Assembly: GCA_037501455.1 (NCBI GenBank)
Contig: CM074858.1
Location: 36,515,001-36,579,000 of the forward strand
From: Lantana camara
Lineage: Eukaryota; Streptophyta; Magnoliopsida; Lamiales; Verbenaceae
DNA length: 64,000 nt
Reading direction: 5' to 3'
The notes under the pieces were generated by a model. The model was not told where the DNA came from and made no database searches. It worked only from the letters and a program-made list of their open reading frames with translations. The translations under genes and the position numbers were made by a program. Positions 1 to 11,290 of this stretch are shown piece by piece (position 1 is the first letter of the stretch; every line of letters starts with the position of its first letter).

Positions 1-3000
1 GACAAACAAAAATACATACACTAGCTAGACAGTCTAGACCCTGAAACAGAGTGCGTAAAAAAAAAAAAAAAGAAAATCGAATGCGGAAGTACTAGGATCA
101 CAAATATACAAACATGCATGCTCGAATGATTACAAATTATACATTTTATGCCCATCCAAAGCCAAAAGAATCATACAAGGCAAGCTCAAAATCCGAATTG
201 TAATTCATACAAAGCTTATACATAGTACTAACTTATACATATTTATACGTAGTACCATATTTATACATAGTACCAAAACATGAAGTAAAGATGCAAGGAT
301 GCAAAAGACTCCTCTAACCAACTCGAACGACTCAAAGTAAAAGACCACCGCCTAGCACGAACCGAAGGCCTGCACCTACAAACTCAAGAAACAAAGAAGA
401 AAAGAAAACAACGAAGAGGGGTTAGTCCTAAAGACTGGTGAGGGGGCTAACACACGCACCCGTACGTAAATATAGAGCAAAGCACATACAAAATTTAGAG
501 GGTTCATGATACGGGCGTGGTTTTTGCAATCCAAAACATTTTAACACGTGATAACATATATATATAGAAAAGGTTTAGGGCCGAAGGCCAAAATCTACCA
601 ATTTTAGGATTTAGAAGTCCACTCCCGTTTCACGAATCGTAGACGGAAGCAAAACATACACCACTCGGTGAGTACGAGTGTATACCAACCAACCTCCTTC
701 ACAAGTCAAAACTCGGAACTTAACACAAACAAAGACATAAAGCAAACACGCACGTACCTCTTCTCTGGGGACGGAAGGGTGGCCACCCTTCGCATCCAAC
801 ACACTTAAACATCAGGGTCGTGAGTTTTATGACACTCACGCCCAAGGATTCCGTCCCCCACTAACCTCCTAGTGGGTTTCGGGGTTGATCCTATCGAAGT
901 GGAGTCCATACTCGGGAGTGACCCGACGGCCCGACGCTGTCCCGGGGCTCCTTTGTACAAAACTCCAGGGCCAACACGAAAATCACACACACTTATCACG
1001 CTTATAAAAGGCTTATCTTTCAAAGCCAAGTCTCGCCAAAGCATATCACACACACAGGCCAACTCCTTTTCAAAACGAACAAACAAAATATAGCTTACTT
1101 ATACATAAAAGCGTTTTTCAAATGTTTCATAACAAAAGGGCCAATTCCCACAAAATACATATCAAACACGTATCTACATACATATATATATATCACATGC
1201 GAGCTTAAATCACATTTAGGGTTATAGGTCATAATAGCTAAAAGAAAGAAAGAAACCTCACCTTTCCAACGTAGTGGAGCAAAAGGATATAAAAGCGAAT
1301 GCAAACAGACGCTTACGGGACCTCCTCGTTACCAACGGGACTAAACTCTGGACAAAGGAAACAGCAAAGAACGTTCTTAGACTCAAAATGTACCAAATAG
1401 ACGCTCGGCCAATGCATATGAAGAGAAATAAGGTGGCACTTAAGTCACATTAGATCACAACTCACATATAAGCACCGAAATCACATCATAAGCTCATGAA
1501 AAGGGCATATAAAGCAAATACAACATGTTAATAAAGTATACAAATTAGGAAAGAAAGTAAAAGAGATCGTATACCTCTCATCATATCAAGAAGAGATCGC
1601 AAGTAAGGCAAAGAGTTACAAAAAGATAACCCGTAAAACATATAAGAGCATATTTCACATAATTCATGTTAAACAAGTTCATATAATCCATAAAATACAC
1701 ATAAGGAGTAATACAACACTTAGAAATGCATATACTTCATATAAGAGCAAGGAAATTACACAAGAGGCAAACAATCAAAGTATGAAGTCACGTATACACG
1801 TAAGAGAGCATATTAAATAATATAGAGCACATAACATGTCAAATGAATCAATAAATCTAATACAATAATTATAATACAAAATTTAACATGTTAGTAAAGC
1901 ATGGGGATCAAATTAGGGGTGGGAGAAACAAGAAACAAGGAGAAACAAGAAACAAGCGAAAAGAAACAAGAAAATGAAGTTCGGAGCAAAGGGAGCCACT
2001 GCCCTAAATCCACCCCGGTGGATTTTTTTTCAAAAGGGGAATCCACCCCCGTAGATTTAGGTCAGGAAGTTCCAGGAGGCCCTGCCTCAAATCCACCCCG
2101 GGGGATTTTTTTCCAAAGAAAAAATCCACCCCCGTGGATTTGGGTCAGGGGCCAAATTTTCGAAATTTTGCTCCCAAACACACCAAAAACTCAAAGCCAA
2201 CCGAATTAACATCAATATGACACACAAATGAAGGTTTAATCAGCAAGAACTTATGCAATCCAAGTTAATAAATAATCCAAAGAGGCAACAACACAAGCTA
2301 GAGAAGAAAAGAGATCAAGTTCATACAAAACCACCAAATTTCATAAATGGCAAAGTCATGAATTCTCCACTAGCACTCAAATCAAGTTCATATAAATCAT
2401 AAATGATGTCTGAGGATCTAAATACATGCTTAATACCAAAGGAATCTACAAGAAAACAAGCTAGAATCATCAAATTTCTACAAACCCTCACTATTCATAC
2501 CATATGCCATATATCAATCAAACATGGATGAAATCTTGCAAAATGAAAGGCATAATGACCACCAAGGCATGGAGGACACAAATGTGAGCTTACCTCTTCA
2601 AATAGGCGAGATTTGATAGAGCTTGAGTTCAAAGCTTGAAGAAAATGAATAGTGCTTCTTCCTCTTCTTCTTTCTCTTCTTTCTCTCTCTTTTCTTCACT
2701 TTGGGGCTGATTTCTCTTGTCTTGGGGAGGGGGGATCCGAAATGGGTCAGGTATGAGAGACAGAGGAGTGTATCTTGGTTATAAAAGCCAAGGTTTTGGC
2801 TTAACTTGGGTTAAAATGGGGCCCACAAGCTCAAGACTAATCAAAGGGTGTCTTCTTGTCGCTAGATGCTCGTTTCGGTTGAATTTTGGAGGATCAAATG
2901 GGATTAGAAAATTACAAATTTGGGTTCCTTGACTTCCATTATTTGTTATGAGTCCAACTTATCTTCCGGAATTTGAATCCGAATTCCCGAGCTCAAGTTA

Positions 3001-3379
3001 CGCTTTCTGGAACACGAGGTGCGCTAAAACTAGTTAGGCCCTCATGTCCCTCGTCAAGCACCAAAGGTTTAAAACCTTGACAAACGAACCCGAAAACTTA
3101 AAACGAGCATGCAAACACATTCATAACTCACATATATCATGCATATCAAGATTTCACAAAAATCAGAATTAAATTCTGGTACATAACGAGCAAATTACGG
3201 GTCAAGCAAATATAAACGCTCAAAGTTCAAGTTCATAATATAAACAAATAATTTCATATAAATTCAAATAATCATATAGCAATTAAAATAGAATAAAAGT
3301 ACATAATTAAAGAATTAAAAAGCTCAAATAACACTTTCGTTAAGGTGCACCTGTACGGTCGGACGAGTGGGATGTCACA
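1..3379 (-). mobile_element. LTR of family F1, left part outside the window
   Basis: This is a long terminal repeat read on the minus strand. Its 5' terminus is TGTGACATCCC at 3379, seen on the plus strand as gggatgtcaca. The 3' end lies left of base 1. Bases 1-60 resemble the last part of the LTR at 40318-43984, and bases 330-1000 align with 28136-29170. No protein domain was found; the short frames are chance. On the minus strand it has a splice-donor-like AGAG/GTAAG at 2593, an acceptor-like TTTGTAG at about 376 followed by the GCTAGGCGG block, and a palindrome array at 2006-2141. Whether it is a solo LTR or part of a longer element cannot be told. Confidence 0.75.
2006..2141 (-). repeat. 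Palindrome array, F1 type (4 copies)
   Basis: Four near-palindromes lie at about 2006-2025, 2040-2058, 2089-2108 and 2122-2141. The first reads AAATCCACCCCGGTGGATTT, nine-base arms around CC. The second and third have arm mismatches. The pairs 1-2 and 3-4 form a higher-order duplication of about 83 bp. The array begins about 450 bp downstream (minus sense) of the donor-like site at 2593. Confidence 0.8.
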
Positions 3380-3406
3380 AATATGATTGTTCAAATCAAT
3401 CATAAA

Positions 3407-5245
3407 TGTCACGCCCCAAAAATCAAGACGTGATCGGCCGTGTTGTCGGTTGCATCCCAACAACACAAAACCCTCTTAAACCAAGAAACTAGAAAAATAA
3501 TTAATCTAAATATACGAGTAAGGGTGCAAAATTTTACAATAAAAAGCAAATACTTCATGGTACAGAGCATCTAAATTCAAAAACATAAATTCTCAAATAT
3601 ACATGAGAAGTCATTAGCATCTTTAGTTTCCATAACAAAAACAGATCCTAATCAAAATAGCTAATGAAACTCAAATGTAAAAAATTCAAGAAAATGTGAA
3701 ATTAAATACTAAAATGGATAAGATCATGAATCCATCTTCCTGAACATCGAAACTTGGCTAATTATCTGAAAAATAATAGCAAAGGGTGAGTTGCATACTC
3801 AAAAAGTAATTCCAAACTGTCTCTACCCGATCAAGCATATTTAAAAATACTTACCATTTTATACGAGTAATATCGTATGAATTTTCATATCAATAAAGCC
3901 ATAACAATTTCCAAACAATGAACAATTTAGTTTATCTCAAAGAATAATACTAAGACCATGATTCTAATCCTAGGTAGGGTTTTCGGCTAAATGGATATCC
4001 ATGGACAATAACCAAACAATAATCCAGTTGTACTCCCGCTACGCGGCCAAAGAATGATGGAACTAGTTCCGGGAACCAACAAATAACTTAATGGTCTAAA
4101 ACAATGATCTGATCAATTTATGAGCTCAATCACAACAATCATATTTTCACAAAAAATACAATTTTCATACATAACGGAAAATAATAACTTTTATGTATAT
4201 GCTTGATCTCGATTTTCATAAAATATATTATTTTTCATAAAAATATCTTAATTGAAATAATACCAATAATTTAATAAAAATATAATAAAGTAGAAATCAT
4301 CAAGAATTACTTACCTCGAATTTTAGTTATGATATGATAGAGTCTTCTCAATAAACGCTTTCAATTAAGATCTAAAGTAAAAATAGTAACGATGATTAAC
4401 TATAAAATTAGAACTATAGTACACTACTAGTGAGGTAAAAAATAACTCATCATCTAATAGATGTTTTGATAGTCGCATTCTTTTTATAAAATATCGTAAT
4501 AGTAAAGATCAACTTATTATAATGATATAGTCTCTGTAAAATAAGAAAATACTTTTTGATGCCCCAACCCAATTCCACGGATGAATGGAAACTAAAGTAA
4601 TACGTCCTCCTTAGTTGATCACATCTAAAAGCAATTCACATGTTGGATATAATATTATCAAGTACACTACAATATTCGTACATATATATGATCTTCTTTC
4701 CACTAACAAGAACAAACCATCTATTTAAAATTTCCCATCATGAAATTTTCTGTGGTGAGTCCAACTTCTTCTATCAATCTATGAGCAATCATCTTAGAAA
4801 TAAGTTAGATCATAAATATGCATTTATTTTTTTTTTTACAATGTCATCATGCAAGTATATTAAATTTTTGTTCCCTACCCAATATGCTGTCTCCATCAAT
4901 ACTGAAACTAAAAGGTCATATCCTAAAACAATTGATTGATTGAAAAATGGACAAGCTTCTTACGTGATGTCCTCCGTTGCTCGCTAGGTTTCTTCTAATC
5001 TCTGATAATTTTATTTTAGTGCGTTAGACTATATATATATGTAATTCTAAAAGTTGAGTCCAACCCCAATTCTTTAACCTAATAGAGTCCGGGTGCCACC
5101 AACAACTCTAGTTACAACTAATAGAAATCTTAATATCTCGATAATTCTAATCGTTGGTTATCTTAATCCCTTCCAAATTAAATAGGATTAGGTACTCTAT
5201 AATTATAATAATAATAAATAATATAAAAAAATAGTGGGTATTACA
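3407..5245 (-). repeat. 3' LTR of element R
   Basis: The LTR begins tgtcacgcccc and ends gggtattaca on the plus strand. It is about 180 bp longer than the other LTR because it keeps a segment around 4940-5110 that is missing from the other copy near 8160. Many single-base differences separate the two, so the insertion is not recent. Confidence 0.88.
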
Positions 5246-5283
5246 TCCTTCCCTCCTTATAAAAAGTTTTGTCGTCAAAACTT
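5246..5283 (-). other. Polypurine tract and upstream stem-loop of R
   Basis: On the minus strand a perfect hairpin AAGTTTTG-ACGA-CAAAACTT (5264-5283) is followed by TTTATAAGGAGGGAAGGA and then the 3' LTR. The purine run is the expected plus-strand DNA primer. The hairpin has the same position as those in S, T, X and Y. Confidence 0.75.
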
Positions 5284-5404
5284 GAAGGTTCAATATATAC
5301 CTTTTTCCACAAAAGCATTCTCTTCGGAGTCATTTTGTGTTAAGGCAAACACTCTGGTGTTACCATTTCGTTGCGTTTCATGTTGTTTTCTGGCTTGAGT
5401 ACTC

Positions 5405-6222
5405 TCAATCTTCTTAATTTGGATAATCTTTTACTTGGTGACTATCTTGACCACATTCGAAACACACTCCAGTCATCCAGCGACACTCACCGGGATGTCT
5501 TCTACCACAATTATCACACTTACCATAGTGAAGATTATCTTTCTCCTTCTATGTTTTGCCATTATTATCACCTCCAAATTGTTGTGTATCCTCTAATCGG
5601 GGCCTCTTCAACATATTCTCTTCATCTCTTCTCTTGATGTCATCCTCTGCCCTTTTAGTCACCCCTAACAACTCGTCAAAACTCCTAGCCTCAAAAACAG
5701 CAAGTGCTGACTGAATCCGACTTCTCAAAACCTTTGTGAACTTGTGAATATTAAGTAATGGGTCAACCATAATTGTTGGTGAGTACTTCCCTAAGGAGTG
5801 AAACTTAGCTGAATACTCCACCACGGTAATGTCGGACAATTGTACTAGACTATCAAATTCGGCCATCTTTTGGAGTCTAATCGCCCTTGGAAAGAAGTTC
5901 TTTAAATAGGCCTTTCTGAAATGCTCCCATGTGATTGGTCCTTCTTCCATCATCAATGGATGCCTTCCCACCATCTTGCCGCTTCTCCCACTAAAAATGG
6001 CACTATGACCTTAGGCCTAATTTCTAAGGGAACCTCCATCAGCTCGAAATTATCCTCCATCTCCTTGAGCCATTTCGAAGCTAACTCTGGGTCATGTGAA
6101 CAATTGAATGTTGGCACCTGAGCTCTTCTTAGAGCTTCATAGTGGAACTTAGTTCCATTGTTAGCAGATGGGGGATTCAGTGGTTGGGCTGGGTGCTGGT
6201 TCATTTGCATAGCTTGGGCCAC
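5405..6222 (-). pseudogene. gag of element R, frameshifted
   Basis: This is the Gag (capsid-nucleocapsid) remnant of R. The Retrotrans_gag core runs from 6222, with KWLKEMEDNFELMEVP and the conserved GEAARWWEG motif. The frame shifts near 5960-5974 and the core continues with ITWEHFRKAYLKNFFP. An in-frame amber stop at 5549-5551 separates this from a zinc-knuckle region just downstream in the same frame. There CDNCGRRHPGEC is intact, but the second knuckle (CFECGQDSHQ...) ends in Tyr where the last Cys should be. Upstream, an N-terminal proline/asparagine-rich stretch is likely. Gag would form the particle in the cytoplasm. With a frameshift, a stop and a lost ligand, this copy should not make functional protein. 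Confidence 0.85.
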
Positions 6223-6623
6223 AACAGTAACTATTGCAACTAAATCTTCTTATCGAATTCTAGGTTGGTTTATTGGGGGTGGATTCACTTGATTATTGGG
6301 TAGTTAGTTGTTCAGCTCGTTGGGGTTGGCTGCGTAGCTGGGGTTTTGGTTTCCACGTTTGGGTCTGTCAACCATCTTCCTAACGAGACGATACTTAAGT
6401 TAGCAAATAAAGGGTGTCTAAGATTAAAACTCATTTTTCTATAATAGGCAGAGAACTAGTTATTAGGCATACTACACATGTGTGTACAAGGATAATTCAC
6501 TAGCTCTAATCATGCAATCTATATAGTATAATCTAAAGTTTATGTGAGGGATACAAACATTTTTCACCTAAGTCTTGTAATTTATATTCATGCAGCTAAA
6601 CCTATAGGTGTTCAGTGATCGCA

Positions 6624-6641
6624 GCCTAAGCTTTAATACCA
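6624..6641 (-). other. Primer-binding site of R
   Basis: On the minus strand TGGTATTAAAGC starts four bases after the 5' LTR end. It differs from the initiator Met-tRNA complement TGGTATCAGAGC at two positions, so it is a decayed iMet PBS. Confidence 0.7.
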
Positions 6642-6645
6642 CTTC

Positions 6646-8306
6646 TGTCACGCCCCAAAAATCAGGACATGACCGTCCGTCCTGTCGGTTGCATTCCGAC
6701 AACACAAATCCATCTTAAACCAAGAAACTAGAAAAATAATTAATCTAAATATACGAGTAAGGGAAGCAAATACTTCATGGTACAGAGCATCTAAATTCAA
6801 AAACATAACTTCTCAATTATACATGAGAAGTCATTAGCATCTTAGTTTCCATAACAAAAACAGATCCTAATCGAAATAGCTAATGAAACTCAAACATCAA
6901 AAGTTCTCCAAAATGTGAAATTAAATACTAAAATGGATAAGATCCTGAATCCATCGTCCTGAACCTCGAAACTCGGCTAATTATCTAAAAAATAATAGCA
7001 AGGGATGAGTTGCTTACTCAATAAGTAATTCCAAACTTTCTCTACCTAATCAAGCATATTTAAAAAAACATATCATTTTATACGAGTAATATCATATGAA
7101 TTTTCATATCAATAAAGCCATAACAATTTCCAAACAATGAGTCAATGAACAATTTAGTTTACCTCAAAGAATAATACTAAGACTATCATTCTAATCCTAG
7201 GCAGGGTTGTCGGCTAAATGGATATCTAGGGATAATAACCAAACAATAATCCAGTTGTACGTAATATAACTCCCGCTGGGTGGCCAAACAATGATGGAAC
7301 TAGTTCCGGGCGCTAACAAATAACTCAATGGTCTAAAACAATGATCTGATCAATCTAGGATCTCAATTACAACGATCATATTTTCACGTAAAATACAATT
7401 TTCATACATAACGGAAAATAATAACTTTTATTTATATGCTTGATCTCAATTTTCAATAAACATATCATTTTTCATAAAACATCTTAATTGAAATACTACC
7501 AATAATTTAATAAAAATATAATAAAGTAGAGATCATCAAGAATTACTTAACCCGAATTCTAAAGCTTATGATATGGTAGAGTCTCCTCAATAAGAGTTTT
7601 CAATTAAAATCTAAAGTAAAAATAGTAACGATGATTAACTATAAAATTAGAACTACAGTACACTACTAGTGACGTAAAAATAAGTCATCATCTAATACAT
7701 GTTTTGACAATTGCATTCTTTTTATAAAATATCCTAATATTAAAGATCAACTTATTATCCTGATATAGTCTCTGTCAAATAAGAAAAATTCTTTTTGATG
7801 CCCCAACCCATTTCCACTCATGAACCGAAACCAAAGTAATACGTCCTCCTTAGTTGATCACTTCTAAAAGCAATTCACATGCTGGATATAATCTTATCAA
7901 GTACATTATAATATTCATGGATATATATGATCTTCTTTCCACAAACAAGAAAAAACCATCTATTTAAAATCTCCCATCACGAAATTCTCAGAGGTGAGTC
8001 CAACTTCTTCTATCAATCTATGACCAATCATCTTAGAATTAAGTTAGATTACACATATACATTTTTTATTTTCTTTTTTTTTACAAGGTAATCATGCAAG
8101 CATATTAAACTTTTGTTCCCTACCCAATATGGTGTCCCCTCAATACTGAAACTAAAAGCCCAACAACTATAGTCACAACTAACAGAAATCTTAATATCTC
8201 GATAATTCTAATCGTTGGTTATCTGAATCCCTTCCAAATTAAATAGGATTGGATACTCTATAATTATAATAATAATAAATAATAGAAAAAAATAGTGGGT
8301 ATTACA
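6646..8306 (-). repeat. 5' LTR of element R
   Basis: This is the partner of 3407-5245 and carries the same ends. It has lost about 180 bp near 8160 relative to the other LTR. It is bounded on the right by the target duplication ataaa. Confidence 0.88.
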
Positions 8307-8311
8307 ATAAA

Positions 8312-9007
8312 CCAAAAACATAATCTAAATCAAGAGACATTAGTTTGCATACTCATAAACATTAAAGATTCTAATTAGTTCAACATCTAAAAAAGATATT
8401 TCTAGATGGTTTAATTTCTATGTATACTAAACTATTCCAATTGCATATGCATAATTTTATGAATTTCTTTTTTTATTTTCTTTGAGTGCCTTCTTTGTTA
8501 TATCTCCTTTTCCTTTATGTCAATCGAAAACTCCACTCTGTCCCAAAGAGTAACTAAGACTAATTTAATCACGTTTTCATGTTCTAATTCAGCACAGTTC
8601 CTGTCCCGGCTACGGATCAGGGTCAGTCGAACATTTTTTGAGATTGAAAAAGACTTGGATAACTCCTCTCTTCCTTCGTCTCGTAATCTGCTGCACTTCT
8701 ACATCTCCCTTGGCGTCGAATGAGGATTTTGGGAAGGAGAACCTTCACTTACACGTCTTCTATTTGAGAAATGATGGCTCCAATAATAAAAACTATGTTG
8801 AATTTGCAATGATGATGTATTTCAGCCTGTCATAAGGTGAAAGTAAAGGTTCCCATGATTCCGAGTCGAGGTTCAGGAGCAAATTCTGCCAGAAGCTCTT
8901 TTGATGTTGAAGAAGGATGACATCAAGGAATCCTTATTGGAGCTTGTGTAGTAGATCGAGTGAGACCAAAGTCAAGTTGGAGTGTCTGTGACGATTGGAA
9001 CTTCAAC
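8312..9007. other. Unassigned sequence left of element S
   Basis: No repeat family was recognised here. The sequence is A+T-rich to about 8500 and then more balanced. Short plus-strand frames occur around 8517-8835 and 8845-8915, none recognisable. A plus-strand frame ending at 9007 continues without a stop past the S insertion into 11291-11390, if S and one target copy are removed. This may be a decayed low-copy gene or an old repeat. Confidence 0.35.
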
Positions 9008-9362
9008 TGTAACACCCGAAGCGCAAAGGTGCCACATCCCCCGCACTATAGATCAGTCTACATATGAAACGGACAATCCATACATGAACTGAGCCATAGC
9101 GAACGAGTGACAAGAAAATAAAGACTAACTAGCTAGATATTATAAGTCTAAGTACAATTGCCATTTAATCCCTCAAAACATAAGTCATGCAATTAAGTCC
9201 TAAATCTCAAGGAAAAAGATCAATTAAATCCAAAACTATTTCATGCAATTAAGTCCCTAAGCTTATGAAGTGTTCAATTAAGTAATTAAGCAATTAGGTC
9301 ATATTTGGAAATTAATTCACATTAAATCACATATCGCATAATTGAAAATTTGGGGCGTTACA
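9008..9362 (-). repeat. 3' LTR of element S
   Basis: It begins tgtaacacccgaagcg and ends ggggcgttaca on the plus strand. Its length equals that of the partner LTR (355 bp). The block cccccgcactatag is shared with T and M. Confidence 0.92.
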
Positions 9363-9398
9363 ATCACCCCTCCTTAAAAGGACCTGGTCCCCAGGTCC
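9363..9398 (-). other. Polypurine tract and stem-loop of S
   Basis: On the minus strand GGACCTGG-GGA-CCAGGTCC (9380-9398) is followed by TTTTAAGGAGGGGTGAT and the 3' LTR. The stem is perfect and differs in sequence from the T stem, while the GGA loop and the TTTTAAGG(A/G)GG spacer-tract are kept. Confidence 0.8.
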
Positions 9399-9429
9399 AC
9401 TACTCGAGCTACAAATTAAAACACAAGAT

Positions 9430-9530
9430 GAGAGAACCCCGTCTCCCCAAACAATTAATGAGAAAGCCCCGTTTCTCAACAAACAAGAGAGCACCCTGTC
9501 TTTCACACAGAAGAGAGAACCCCGTCTCTC
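9430..9530 (-). repeat. Palindrome array of S (4 copies)
   Basis: Copies lie at about 9430-9447, 9460-9477, 9487-9504 and 9513-9530, with starts 26-30 bp apart. The best copies read gagagaaccccgtctctc and gagaaagccccgtttctc. The minus-strand consensus GAGA(G/A)ACGGGGTTCTCTC is the one found in the interior of X. The array lies between the gag stop and the polypurine tract. Confidence 0.8.
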
Positions 9531-9722
9531 ACACAAACACACCACGTACAAATGTAAATAATCACATACATACACCATCACATATGGAGCAAGTAAGAAA
9601 GATTAACACTCCATTCATTTACACAAGAACAATTAGCAAACATAAAGAGTGCAAACATATAAAGTAAGAAAGCGCATGATGCACGTGGTATGTATGTTTA
9701 GATGTACCGTTCACCATTGTTC

Positions 9723-10676
9723 TTACCTGGTAAATGGTCTCTGACCCCCGGGGAATAGTTCTTGTCGCTCCGGACATGTATCTATCTGATGCTCAGCACT
9801 CCCACAACGGAAACACAGACGGAACCGCTTCCTACAACCATCATAAGTGTGGGTGTCACGTCCACAATAAGTGCAGAGAGGTTTTTCTGGAGATGGTGAC
9901 AAAGCTGGTTTAGGTAGAGTCTTCTGAGTCGATCCCGCTCGTGAGGTAGAACTCCTAGCATTTACGGCATCCTCAACTTTCAAAGCTTTGCTAGTAGCTT
10001 TGGCCCACGTGCTGGTATTGACCGCTTCTAATGCCTCCTGTATGTCCGGTCGGAGTCCTTGCACAAACTGCATTGCTTTATGAAAGTTATCACTCGCTAC
10101 ATTAGGTGCATAGCGAGATAGCCTCTCACACTCGGCTATATACTCCGAAACTGACATCCTTCCTTGCTTTAATTCTGTGAACTCCTTCAATCTCCTAGTA
10201 CGCGCTGAAGGTGGAATGAACTTGTTCCTAAACTCTCGAGTAAATACCTCCCAGGTTATTTCCTCCCCGGTGGCCTCCAACACTATCTTAGTACTTTCCC
10301 ACCAAGAGTAAGCCTCTCCTTGGATCAATGTAATGGTGCAACGAGTTTTCTTTCGAGACTCACATGGTATAAGCTCCCAAATTCTCTCCACTTCCTTTAA
10401 CCACATCTCCGCCTCGGTATCATTGCCGTGGAAGAATTTAGGAGGGTGTTGATTCTGGAATTCCCGAAGTATAGTTGAGATAGGTGCTTCTAATTACACC
10501 GGTGGAGCAAGCGGTGCGGGAGGAACATGCTCTCTCATCCTCTGATCTATAAGGCCAACCACAGCATTCATGAAGTCCTGTGGTTGAGCTGGAGGGGGTG
10601 GTGATCTCTCTCGATGATGATGTCGACGATGTCAATGTCCCTGAGAACGATCACGATGATGACGACCTCGGTGCAT
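9723..10676 (-). pseudogene. gag of element S, two N-terminal stops
   Basis: This is the Gag polyprotein of S. From 10406 down, 227 residues are open: a Retrotrans_gag core (MWLKEVERIWELIPCE, GEAYSWWEST, FRNKFIPPSARTRRL, MQFVQGLRPDIQEAL) and two zinc knuckles, CTYCGRDTHTYDGC and CFRCGSAEHQIDTC, all ligands present. By comparison with the T gag the true start is the ATG at 10674-10676. In that frame the N-terminal part has two nonsense codons, a TGA about 35 bases in and a TAA near 10496. A shortened Gag starting at Met 10406 could still be made, but that is speculative. No pol follows. Confidence 0.85.
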
Positions 10677-10905
10677 CCTGTATTCAAGACACTAAGGATG
10701 CATGTGGCATTAGTGGATGCTATTGGTTGCAATTAAGTCTCAAGTCACAAATAATTCACATAATTCAAAGACTTTAAGTTATTCAAATAATTCAAATAAG
10801 TCAAATAATTTCAAATAAAGATGCAAGACTCTCAAGTTAACAATTAATTCCTATGCCGCACGACCTAGACTTGACACGACACGACACTAGAGACCCGGTT
10901 TTGCA

Positions 10906-10923
10906 ACCGGGCTCTGATACCAC
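10906..10923 (-). other. Primer-binding site of S
   Basis: TGGTATCAGAGCCCGGTT on the minus strand, 7 bases inside the 5' LTR end, is a perfect start of the initiator Met-tRNA complement. Confidence 0.9.
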
Positions 10924-10930
10924 CAAAGGA

Positions 10931-11285
10931 TGTAACACCCGAAGCGCAAAGGTGCCACATCCCCCGCACTATAGCTCAGTCCACATATGAAACGGACAAT
11001 CCATACATGAACTGAGCCATAGCGAATGGGTGACAAGAAAATAAAGACTAACTAGCTAGATATTATAAGTCTAAGTACAATTTCCATTTAATCCCTCAAA
11101 ACATAAGTCATGCAATTAAGTCCTAAATCTCAAGGAAAAAGATCAATTAAATCCAAAACTATTTCATGCAATTAAGTCCCTAAGCTTATGAAGTGTTGAA
11201 TTAAGTAATTAAGCAATTAGGTCATATTTGGAAATTAATTCACATTAAATCACATATTGCATAATTGAAAATTTAGGGCGTTACA
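10931..11285 (-). repeat. 5' LTR of element S
   Basis: This is the 355-bp partner of 9008-9362, with the same ends. It is bounded on the right by the target duplication tcaac. Confidence 0.92.
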
Positions 11286-11290
11286 TCAAC

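Larger units (their letters stand above)
3407..8306 (-). mobile_element. Element R: non-autonomous gag-only LTR retrotransposon
   Basis: This is a complete insertion on the minus strand, flanked by the 5-bp target duplication ataaa at 3402-3406 and 8307-8311. In element order it has the 5' LTR (6646-8306), a PBS, a broken gag, a stem-loop with polypurine tract, and the 3' LTR (3407-5245). The interior is only 1.4 kb, with no protease, reverse transcriptase, RNase H or integrase. This matches the class called TR-GAG (terminal-repeat elements with a GAG domain). It would depend on another element for enzymes. Its LTR ends (TGTAATACCC, GGGGCGTGACA) set it apart from the T group. Confidence 0.9.
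9008..11285 (-). mobile_element. Element S: small gag-only LTR retrotransposon
   Basis: This is a complete element of 2278 bp, minus strand, with target duplication tcaac at 9003-9007 and 11286-11290. Its 355-bp LTRs differ at only about seven positions by eye, so it is a fairly young insertion. The interior holds an iMet PBS, one gag gene, a four-copy palindrome array, a stem-loop and a polypurine tract. There is no pol. LTR ends and Gag are close to those of T, so T-like elements are the likely source of enzymes; that is inference. Confidence 0.92.
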
